Of a stretch of DNA of 64,000 nucleotides, positions 57,261 through 64,000 are shown in pieces; position 1 is the stretch's first letter; each line of letters opens with the position of its first letter. The stretch lies in NCBI GenBank assembly GCA_902825215.1, contig LR782234.1, positions 3,100,001 through 3,164,000 on the forward strand. The letters run 5' to 3'. The notes below the pieces were generated by a model, which searched no databases, had not been told where the DNA came from, and worked only from the letters and a program-made list of their open reading frames with translations. Source of the DNA: Pseudomonas fluorescens. GTDB taxonomy: Bacteria; Pseudomonadota; Gammaproteobacteria; Pseudomonadales; Pseudomonadaceae. Both the position numbers and the translations under genes were made by a program.

Positions 57261-58073
57261 TCAATCCAGAAATTCGGGTTTCTGTTTGCTCATATGGGCG
57301 GCCATGGCCACGCGCAAGTCGGTGGATTGCAGCATGGCGGCGTTCCAGGTGGCAACGTATTCGAGGCCGTCATCAATGCGATGGTCGCGCATGTAGCTGA
57401 TCATTTCCTTGGTGCCAGTGACCGCAATCGGCGATTTCGAGGCAATCTCGCGGGCGATGTCGAACACGCCTTCGAGCAATGCGTCCTTGTCGCTGTAGAC
57501 GCGATTGACCAGGCCGATGCTGCGCGCTTCGTCAGCGCCAAAGGTGCGACCGGTGTAAGCCAGTTCACGCAGCATGCCGTCACCGATGATCCGTGGCAAC
57601 CGTTGCAAAGTGCCAACATCGGCAGCCATGCCGATATCGATTTCCTTGATCGAGAATTGCGCGTCCTCGGCGGCGTAACGCATGTCGCAGGCAGAAATCA
57701 GGTCGATCGCACCGCCCAGGCAGTAACCCTGAACCGCAGCCAGCACCGGTTTGCGGCAATTGTCGACGGCGTTGAACGAGGCTTGCAGGGCGAGAATCTT
57801 GCGCCGCAGCAGCCGCGCATTGCGCCCGACGTCCTTGCCCAGTTCATTGGCGACCCCGGCCAGCATCATCAGGTCGATGCCCGAGGAAAAGTGCTTGCCA
57901 TTGCCACTGAGCACCACCACGCGCACTTCGTCGGTGTCGTCGATCCACTGAAAGATCTCAATGATCTCGCTCCAGAACGCAGCGTTCATTGAATTGATCT
58001 TTTCCGGGCGATTGATCTGCACATGGGCAATGTTATCGGCCAGTTCGACGCTGAACGCGGAGTATTGAGACAT
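57261..58073 (-). CDS. crotonase family, dienoyl-CoA isomerase-like
   Basis: 270 residues with AAAGGAT before the ATG. VVLSGNGKHFSSGIDLMML, YCLGGAIDLISACDMRYAAEDAQFSIKEIDIGMAADVGTLQRLP with acidic residues (Glu and Asp) where ECH1-type delta3,5-delta2,4-dienoyl-CoA isomerases have them. Moves double bonds of unsaturated acyl-CoAs. First gene of a two-gene operon with nudC. Confidence 0.88.
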   Translation of the reverse strand: MSQYSAFSVELADNIAHVQINRPEKINSMNAAFWSEIIEIFQWIDDTDEVRVVVLSGNGKHFSSGIDLMMLAGVANELGKDVGRNARLLRRKILALQASFNAVDNCRKPVLAAVQGYCLGGAIDLISACDMRYAAEDAQFSIKEIDIGMAADVGTLQRLPRIIGDGMLRELAYTGRTFGADEARSIGLVNRVYSDKDALLEGVFDIAREIASKSPIAVTGTKEMISYMRDHRIDDGLEYVATWNAAMLQSTDLRVAMAAHMSKQKPEFLD

Positions 58074-58186
58074 GGCAGTGATCCTTTACCGGGCTGGAAA
58101 TGAGCCCCGAACTATACCAAGGCATCACGGCGGCGGTTCGGCCAAATGCGGGACTGGGCGGGGTTTTGCTGCGCCTGGACCGGCCT

Positions 58187-58255
58187 CTTCGCGAGCAGGC
58201 TCGCTCCCACAGGGGCATTGCATTGTGAATGTGGGAGCGAGCCTGCTCGCGAAAG
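58187..58255. repeat. REP pair, closely spaced inverted
   Basis: TTCGCGAGCAGGCTCGCTCC and GGAGCGAGCCTGCTCGCGAA with about 28 bp between, nearly identical to the pair at 52694, in the gap upstream of the crotonase gene and downstream of the sugar dehydrogenase gene. Confidence 0.88.
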
Positions 58256-58306
58256 CGTCCGGTCAATCAATGAAAATTATCTGGGCTTTATGGTCATACT
58301 TGAAAA

Positions 58307-59452
58307 TCACTTCAGGCCAATCCTGTACAGCGAGCCCTTATCCTCATCGGTCAGCACATACAAATAACCATCCGGCCCTTGCCGCACGTCACGGATGCGC
58401 TGATTCAGTTCGCCCAGCAGACGTTCCTCGTGCACGACCTTGTCGCCGTCGAACTGCAAACGGATCAGCTCTTGCGTGACCAGCGCACCGATAAACGCAT
58501 TGTGCTGCCACGCTTTGAAGCGGTCGCCATCGTAGAACGTCATGCCGGTGACGCCCGGCGATTTTTCCCAGACATGGTGCGGTGCCACCGTGCCGTCGGC
58601 GGTTTTGCCCTGAGCTTCGGGAATGGGTTGCATGGAGTAGTTGATGCCGTGGGTTGCCAGCGGCCAGCCATAGTTCTTGCCGCGCTCGATGATGTTTACC
58701 TCGTCGCCACCGCGCGGGCCGTGTTCGTTTTCCCATAGCGTACCGGTCCAGGGATTGAGCGCGGCGCCCTGCGGATTGCGCAGGCCATAGGCCCAGATTT
58801 CCGGGCGTACGCCGGACTGGCTGACGAAGGGATTGTCGTCCGGCACCTTGCCGTCCGGGTACAGACGCACGACCTTGCCTTGCAGCTTGTCGAGGTCCTG
58901 CGCGGTCGGCCGGTCGTTGTTTTCGCCCAAGGTGATGAACAGGTAACCGTCGCGGTCGAACACCAGCCGCGAACCGAAATGATTGCCGACCGAGAGCTTC
59001 GGCTCCTGACGGAAGATCACTTTGAAATCCTTAAGCGTCTTCAAGTCATCGGAAAGCCGCCCGCGCCCCACCGCCGTCCCGGCCTTGTTGCCGGCACCGC
59101 CGCCTTCGGCGTAGGACAGGTAAACCAGCCGATCCTCCTTGAAGTCCGGCGACAGCACCACGTCCAGCAAACCGCCCTGCCCCTTGGCCCAGACCTGCGG
59201 CACGCCGGAGATCGGCGCTGACAGTTTGCCGTCGTTGCCGACCACACGCAGATTGCCCGGCCGCTCGGTCACCAGCATGCCCTGGCGATCCGGCAGAAAC
59301 GCCAACGCCCACGGATGTTCCAGACCTGCGGCAATAGTGGTGACTTCGAGAGTGCCCTGCTCGCTTTGCAGCTCTTTGGGCGCAGCAGCGAAGGCCGGCG
59401 CGCTGATCATCGCGCCGGCGCACAGTGTGGCTAAAAGGGTTTTACGCAACAT
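58307..59452 (-). CDS. PQQ-dependent soluble aldose sugar dehydrogenase (YliI/Asd family)
   Basis: 381 residues with signal peptide to about FAAA. Six-bladed propeller family: LEHPWALAFLPDRQGMLVTERPGNLRVV, LDVVLSPDF, NHFGSRLVFDRDGYLFITLGENNDRPTAQDL, WENEHGPRGGDEVN and the C-terminal RIRDVRQGPDGYLYVLTDEDKGSLYRI. Oxidises aldose sugars in the periplasm with PQQ. Followed after a REP gap by nothing in operon. Confidence 0.9.
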   Translation of the reverse strand: MLRKTLLATLCAGAMISAPAFAAAPKELQSEQGTLEVTTIAAGLEHPWALAFLPDRQGMLVTERPGNLRVVGNDGKLSAPISGVPQVWAKGQGGLLDVVLSPDFKEDRLVYLSYAEGGGAGNKAGTAVGRGRLSDDLKTLKDFKVIFRQEPKLSVGNHFGSRLVFDRDGYLFITLGENNDRPTAQDLDKLQGKVVRLYPDGKVPDDNPFVSQSGVRPEIWAYGLRNPQGAALNPWTGTLWENEHGPRGGDEVNIIERGKNYGWPLATHGINYSMQPIPEAQGKTADGTVAPHHVWEKSPGVTGMTFYDGDRFKAWQHNAFIGALVTQELIRLQFDGDKVVHEERLLGELNQRIRDVRQGPDGYLYVLTDEDKGSLYRIGLK

Positions 59453-59503
59453 GCACGATTCCTTTTGTTCGTTTCAGAGGTCGGCAGAGACCGGTTCTGC
59501 CAT

Positions 59504-59824
59504 TCAACGGTTGCTGTCTCCGCTGCGCGAAGGCGGGTTGGGAATGAAAGTCGGCGGTTTACTCGGCGCCGAGCGAATCGGCTGACCGTTGCCAATGCCA
59601 CGATTCTCGACGGTGGGCTGACGCGGCGTCGGGACGGTGTTGGGACCGCGTATCGGCGCAGTGCTCGGCTGGGTGCCTTGCATGCTGTTGGGATTGGCCC
59701 GGCGAATCGGGCTGTTGTACGGGTTGTTGCTGTTGCCGGTCGGACTCTGCGCCAGTATCAGGTCAGCATGGACCAGACCGCCGCTGAGCAGCAGGGCGAA
59801 GATGCCAAGCATGATTCGCTTCAT
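59504..59824 (-). CDS. small exported Pro/Asn-rich protein
   Basis: 106 residues, ribosome site GAGAGG. Clear signal peptide (MLGIFALLLSGGLVHA). The mature 85 residues are Asn, Pro, Ser and Arg-rich with repeated PTPRQPT/PPTFIPNPP elements, probably disordered. Unrecognised beyond that; similar short proteins are common in Pseudomonas. Upstream of the sugar dehydrogenase on the same strand with a 51-nt gap, so possibly co-transcribed. Confidence 0.7.
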   Translation of the reverse strand: MKRIMLGIFALLLSGGLVHADLILAQSPTGNSNNPYNSPIRRANPNSMQGTQPSTAPIRGPNTVPTPRQPTVENRGIGNGQPIRSAPSKPPTFIPNPPSRSGDSNR

Positions 59825-60013
59825 GACGCAGCCTCTCGATGAGCAAGGAATAGAGCCTTCGAGTGCACGCTACGCTGCGGGTTCGGATTTGTTAACCCAC
59901 ACGCTTTAAACAACATGTAACACGACTTGACCAAGTGACCATCGGCCTACGCATTCCGGGGAAACTTTCCGACCGCCGCGCGGGTCATCCGATCATCACT
60001 CGGAGAACTGGCT

Positions 60014-60874
60014 ATGGCTCGAGCAATCTGGAAAGGCGCGATCAGTTTCGGCCTGGTGCACATCCCTGTCGCGCTGGTCTCGGCAACCTCGTCGCAGGGC
60101 GTGGACTTCGATTGGCTCGACAGCCGCAGCATGGAACCGGTGGGCTATAAACGGGTAAACAAGGTCACCGGCAAAGAAGTCACCAAGGAAAACATTGTCA
60201 AAGGCGTGGCCTATGAAAAAGGCCGTTATGTGGTGCTCAGCGAAGAAGAAATCCGCTCCGCGCACCCGGTGTCGACGCAAACCATCGACATTTTCTCCTT
60301 CGTCGACGCCGAACAGATTCCCCTGCAGAACATCGACACGCCGTATTACCTCGCGCCCGACAAGCGCGGCGGCAAGGTCTACGCACTGCTGCGCGAGACC
60401 CTGAGCAAAACCAATAAAGTCGCCCTCTCCCGCGTGGTCTTGCATACGCGGCAGTACCTGGCCGCGCTGATGCCGGTCGAGGATGCCCTGGTGCTGGTGA
60501 AACTGCGCTGGCCGCAGGAAGTGCGCAGTCTCGATGAACTGGCACTGGGCAGCGAAGTGACCAAACCGCAGCTGGCCAAGGGCGAACTGGACATGGCCAA
60601 ACGCCTGGTGGAAGACATGAGCGGCGACTGGAGCCCCGACGACTACAAGGACGAGTTCGAAGACAAGATCATGGCGCTGGTCGAGAAGAAAGCCCATGAA
60701 GGCAAGATCGAAGATGTTGAAACAGTGGGCGGCGAGGAAGAACGCAAAACCGCAGATGTTATCGATTTGACCGAACTGCTCAAACGCAGCCTGGGCGGCA
60801 AGGCCCCGGCCAAGTCCAAGGCCAAACCGGCGGCCAAAGCGCCGGCGAAGCGGTCGAAGAAAGCGTCTGGGTGA
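60014..60874 (+). CDS. ku: Ku protein for DNA end joining
   Basis: 286 residues, GGAG 8 nt upstream of the ATG. Ku core begins ARAIWKGAISFGLVHIPVAL and includes GYKRVNKVTGKEVTKENIVKGVAYEKGRYVVLSEEEI, with a C-terminal extension of Lys/Ala/Pro repeats (residues 262-286) typical of bacterial Ku DNA-binding tails. It homodimerises on double-strand breaks and recruits LigD. No ligD lies in the window. Confidence 0.95.
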   Translation: MARAIWKGAISFGLVHIPVALVSATSSQGVDFDWLDSRSMEPVGYKRVNKVTGKEVTKENIVKGVAYEKGRYVVLSEEEIRSAHPVSTQTIDIFSFVDAEQIPLQNIDTPYYLAPDKRGGKVYALLRETLSKTNKVALSRVVLHTRQYLAALMPVEDALVLVKLRWPQEVRSLDELALGSEVTKPQLAKGELDMAKRLVEDMSGDWSPDDYKDEFEDKIMALVEKKAHEGKIEDVETVGGEEERKTADVIDLTELLKRSLGGKAPAKSKAKPAAKAPAKRSKKASG

Positions 60875-60911
60875 GCAATAGCCAGTGAAATGAGGGCTGA
60901 AAATCAAAAGC

Positions 60912-61414
60912 CCCTCACCCTAGCCCTCTCCCGGAGGGAGAGGGGACTGACCGAAGTGAATGCGAAAGAGACGCCGGCCTGAAATACCGAGTCGAATGCA
61001 AACTCCAAAACCAATCAAAATCGGCTCCCTCTCCCTCGGGAGAGGGCTGGGGTGAGGGGCGAATCCACCGAATGCCTCGAGCCATGCGGCGCTTCTAACC
61101 ACTCAACAATGAGCGTTAGCTCGCGTGCTGTTGATCTTGATCTTGCGTCACCGGCGACATCGGAAGGCTGAGTGGAGGGATTGATCCGGGCGTGGGAGCG
61201 CAGCGACCGTCTGGCGCAGCCAGACACAGCGGAAGGAGGTGCAGCGCAGCAAACCGTAGCCGCTGCGCCCGGATCGATCCCGGAGCGAAGGGACCCGAGC
61301 TTGCGAGGGCCGTACGTAGGAGCAAGCCTTTTGGGTTACCTTTTTGGCGTTTGAAAAAGGTGACCCGCCGTAAGGGCGGAACCCTAAGTAGCCGTTACCG
61401 CAGCAACGGATATG
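60912..61414. repeat. 500-bp structured non-coding repeat, copy B
   Basis: Same layout as 37085-37581: an inverted CCCTCACCCTAGCCC / GGGCTGGGGTGAGGG segment followed by the hairpin-rich region. The internal hairpin is GTCTGGC-gca-GCCAGAC (61209-61225), differing from copy A by three paired substitutions that keep the stem. The GGTTACCTTTTT / AAAAAGGTGACC stem is at 61334-61365. The rest of the region between ku (60874) and lpxO (61457) is empty. Confidence 0.85.
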
Positions 61415-61456
61415 CCCCCAGAAACTCAGCGCCTCAAAGCAAGCCCCAAACAAGAC

Positions 61457-62368
61457 TCAGATCAGAATGAAGATCGCCAACAACCCGGCAAAAATAGCCC
61501 ACTTCTCCAGGTAATAACGCGTACGGTTACGCTTCTTCAGCTCCTTGCCACGCAAACGAATCTTGTAGATCCGCGCAAACAAACGGTTAATGCCACCCGT
61601 ACGATCCCCGGCATCGTTCGGCGCGCCCGCCGCCGACATCACCGTACGACTGAACCAGCTGTTGAACGCCGCCGCCCAGCGATACTTCATCGGCCGCTCA
61701 ATATCACAGAACAGAATGATGCGGTTCTTGTCGGTCGTGTTTTCCGCGTAATGGATAAATGTCTCGTCGAACATCACCGCTTCACCATCGCGCCAGTGAT
61801 AACTCTCACCGTCAACGTTGATATAACAACCGGCATCGTTCGGCGTATCCAGGCCCAAGTGATAACGATAGGAACCGGCGTACGGATCGCGATGGCGGAC
61901 CAGTTTCGAACCCGGTGGCAATTCGGCAAACATCGCAGCCTTGATCGAACCGATGCTCTGCACCAGTTCAGTGGTGCGCGGGCAGAGCTTCATCGCCGAA
62001 GGATGGCTTTCGCCGTACCACTTCAGATAGAAACGCTTCCAGCCGCTCTTGAAGAACGAGTTGAAACCGACATCGTCATACTGGTTCGAGCGCTTGATCT
62101 CACCGGCACGCAACAGATTCTGGCCTTCTTCGCGGATCTCCTTCCAGTGCGCCTGCAACGGACTCAGATCGGGAAACTCGCTCGGGTCGAGGTAAGGCTG
62201 GTTCGGCTTTTTCGAAAACAGATAAAGGAAGCAGTTGATCGGCGCGAGAAACGTCGAATGGTCGCTCAGCTGTCGACCAAGCTTGTGCCGCACACGCCCG
62301 CGCAGATGAACGTAGGCAATCGAAATGACATAAACAGCAGCAATGATGAGTTTCACGGAAATCGTCAC
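61457..62368 (-). CDS. lpxO: lipid A 2-hydroxylase (aspartyl/asparaginyl beta-hydroxylase family)
   Basis: 303 residues with a GTG start (62366-62368). An N-terminal membrane helix (VKLIIAAVYVISIAYV), then the Fe(II)/2-oxoglutarate core with HRDPYAGSYRYHLGL (H-x-D) and distal His in FDETFIHYAENTT, plus Arg in NRIILFCDIERPM; a C-terminal helix (WAIFAGLLAIFIL) anchors it. Adds a 2-hydroxyl to the lipid A secondary acyl chain at the inner membrane. Confidence 0.92.
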   Translation of the reverse strand: MTISVKLIIAAVYVISIAYVHLRGRVRHKLGRQLSDHSTFLAPINCFLYLFSKKPNQPYLDPSEFPDLSPLQAHWKEIREEGQNLLRAGEIKRSNQYDDVGFNSFFKSGWKRFYLKWYGESHPSAMKLCPRTTELVQSIGSIKAAMFAELPPGSKLVRHRDPYAGSYRYHLGLDTPNDAGCYINVDGESYHWRDGEAVMFDETFIHYAENTTDKNRIILFCDIERPMKYRWAAAFNSWFSRTVMSAAGAPNDAGDRTGGINRLFARIYKIRLRGKELKKRNRTRYYLEKWAIFAGLLAIFILI

Positions 62369-62734
62369 ACGTCAGAAGTGAACAAACTGCGCGCCGGGTG
62401 GCCGAAGGCCCTGCGTCTTGTGCAGCGGTCTGAATACAAAGTGGCACGTCCTTGAGCCTGCGCCGTCATTCGGCGTCGGTAAAAGGTGGCATTTTAGCCA
62501 CAGTTTGTAACCGACTGTGAACCTTCATCTGTGAAAAACTGTCATGCGCGTGCACCAATCAGCGATCTTGGCGTCATCGCCCTATCGTTTAAAGAGCCAG
62601 ACCAGTACAATCGCCGCCAAACTTTACGCGCCCCCCCTTGGTTGATGCCGGTACTTCTCCGCTTCAGCGCACTTTGGCTTGGGCCAAGGCTCCAGCCGCG
62701 CCTCGCTTTTAAGAATGCTTTGCAGGAATAACTC
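62369..62734. other. 366-bp divergent region between lpxO and ABC-F genes
   Basis: No gene; it holds the leftward lpxO and rightward ABC-F promoters. No strong operator or hairpin was found. An AGGA ribosome site sits 8 nt before the TTG at 62735. Confidence 0.3.
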
Positions 62735-64000
62735 TTGATTTCTACAGCTAACATCACGATGCAGTTCGGCGCCAAGCCGCTCTTCGAAAACGTTTCGGTC
62801 AAATTCGGCGCGGGCAATCGCTACGGTCTGATTGGCGCCAACGGTTGCGGCAAGTCGACCTTTATGAAAATCCTCGGCGGCGACCTCGACCCGTCCGGCG
62901 GTCAGGTCATGCTCGAGCCGAACGTGCGTCTGGGCAAGCTGCGCCAGGATCAGTTCGCGTACGAAGAATTCACTGTGATCGACACCGTGATCATGGGTCA
63001 CGAAGAGCTGTGGAAGGTCAAGGCCGAGCGCGACCGCATCTATTCGATGGCGGAAATGACCGAAGAAGACGGCATGGCCGTCGCCGAGCTGGAAACCGAG
63101 TTCGCCGAGATGGACGGCTACACCGCCGAATCCCGTGCCGGTGAACTGCTGCTGGGTCTGGGCATTCCGCTGGAACAGCACTTCGGCCCGATGAGCGAAG
63201 TTTCGCCAGGCTGGAAACTGCGCGTATTGCTGGCGCAGGCGCTGTTCTCCGATCCGGAAGTGCTGTTGCTCGACGAACCGACCAACCACCTGGACATCAA
63301 CACCATTCGCTGGCTGGAAAACATCCTGACCCAGCGTAACAGCCTGATGATCATCATCTCCCACGACCGGCACTTCCTGAACAGCGTGTGCACGCACATG
63401 GCTGACCTGGATTACGGCGAGCTGCGTCTGTTCCCGGGCAACTACGACGAGTACATGACCGTGGCGACCCAGTCCCGCGAGCAACTGCTGTCGGACAACG
63501 CCAAGAAGAAAGCGCAGATTTCCGAGCTGCAATCGTTCGTCAGCCGCTTCTCGGCCAACGCCTCGAAAGCCAAGCAGGCCACTTCCCGTGCCAAGGCGAT
63601 CGACAAGATCCAGCTGGCCGAGGTCAAGCCTTCGAGCCGTGTCAGCCCGTTCATTCGTTTCGAACAGAACAAGAAGCTGCACCGTCAGGCGGTCATGGTC
63701 GAGAAGATGGCCAAGGGTTTCGACGGCAAGCCGTTGTTCAAGGATTTCAGCTTCCAGGTTGAAGCCGGCGAGCGCGTGGCGATCATCGGCCCGAACGGTA
63801 TCGGTAAAACCACCCTGCTGCGCACCCTGGTCAACGAACTGACCCCGGATGCCGGTACCGTCAAGTGGACCGACGCTGCGGAACTGGGCTACTACGCTCA
63901 GGACCACGCGCATGATTTCGAAGACGACGTCACCCTGTTCGACTGGATGGGCCAGTGGACTCAAGGCGAGCAGATGATCCGTGGCACGCTGGGCCGGATG
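62735..64000 (+). CDS. ABC-F family ATPase (YbiT-like), cut by the window end
   Basis: 422 codons before the window edge, from a TTG at 62735; an ATG 9 codons later is an alternative. Two nucleotide-binding domains: Walker [10 protein letters not shown], signature VSPGWKLRV, Walker [13 protein letters not shown] and switch ISHDRHFLN; then a linker of charged helices (about 240-310) and the second Walker [10 protein letters not shown]. No membrane domain. ABC-F proteins act on ribosomes (translation factors or antibiotic protection); the [22 protein letters not shown] start fits YbiT. Confidence 0.92.
   Translation, partial: MISTANITMQFGAKPLFENVSVKFGAGNRYGLIGANGCGKSTFMKILGGDLDPSGGQVMLEPNVRLGKLRQDQFAYEEFTVIDTVIMGHEELWKVKAERDRIYSMAEMTEEDGMAVAELETEFAEMDGYTAESRAGELLLGLGIPLEQHFGPMSEVSPGWKLRVLLAQALFSDPEVLLLDEPTNHLDINTIRWLENILTQRNSLMIIISHDRHFLNSVCTHMADLDYGELRLFPGNYDEYMTVATQSREQLLSDNAKKKAQISELQSFVSRFSANASKAKQATSRAKAIDKIQLAEVKPSSRVSPFIRFEQNKKLHRQAVMVEKMAKGFDGKPLFKDFSFQVEAGERVAIIGPNGIGKTTLLRTLVNELTPDAGTVKWTDAAELGYYAQDHAHDFEDDVTLFDWMGQWTQGEQMIRGTLGRM

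Overview
The window looks like a chromosome segment of a fluorescent-group Pseudomonas. It has dense GC-rich coding, many GTGGGAGCGAGCCTGCTCGCGA-type REP sequences between genes, polyamine and branched-chain acyl-CoA catabolism genes, efeUOB, lpxO, a ku gene and an ABC-F gene of the YbiT type. No rRNA, tRNA or CRISPR array was seen.

Region 1-7.3 kb is visibly less GC-rich than the rest and reads like a genomic island. It opens with a compact three-gene operon (255-2354): a repeat-containing graspetide-type (omega-ester peptide) precursor, an MvdC/MvdD-like ATP-grasp ligase, and a three-helix membrane protein of unknown role. This is the best candidate for an undescribed system. It is followed by an unknown gene, a lipoprotein with a possible metal-binding HALGDSYAH motif, a large integrase-like or unknown protein with no visible catalytic residues, and a DUF985 cupin gene broken by a frameshift.

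Region 7.4-26.8 kb is a Wzx/Wzy-type exopolysaccharide locus. A sugar-nucleotide epimerase is transcribed leftwards. Rightwards come an operon-encoded RfaH/NusG-like antiterminator with an ops-like element in its leader, an outer-membrane beta-barrel, a short Wza-like export protein, a BY-kinase co-polymerase, an initiating phosphoglycosyl transferase, UDP-glucose dehydrogenase, four glycosyltransferases, a polymerase/ligase, a flippase, GalE, a GH16 glycanase and an acyltransferase. UDP-Glc, UDP-Gal and UDP-GlcA supply suggests an acidic, probably acylated polymer.

Region 26.8-38.6 kb holds a polyamine catabolism set (AraC regulator, gamma-glutamylpolyamine synthetase, periplasmic polyamine-binding protein, FAD oxidase), pqiB-pqiC without pqiA, a lone tyrosine recombinase, a second UDP-glucose dehydrogenase and an HPP-family membrane protein. 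Region 38.7-48.2 kb encodes acyl-CoA catabolism in two convergent sets, the leftward one (acyl-CoA synthetase, SDR dehydrogenase, thiolase, acyl-CoA dehydrogenase, enoyl-CoA hydratase) preceded by an AraC regulator. Region 48.4-52.7 kb is an efeUOB-type iron uptake operon with an extra EfeO/EfeM gene and a candidate Fur box. The rest (52.8-64 kb) is mostly housekeeping: pssA, a TetR regulator with a DUF1348 gene, a TSUP permease, crotonase-nudC, a PQQ-type sugar dehydrogenase, ku, lpxO and the start of an ABC-F gene.

Dispersed repeats are prominent. A roughly 500-bp non-coding element occurs twice (37085-37581 and 60912-61414); its two copies differ by paired, compensating substitutions in an internal hairpin, which suggests selection on folded structure.
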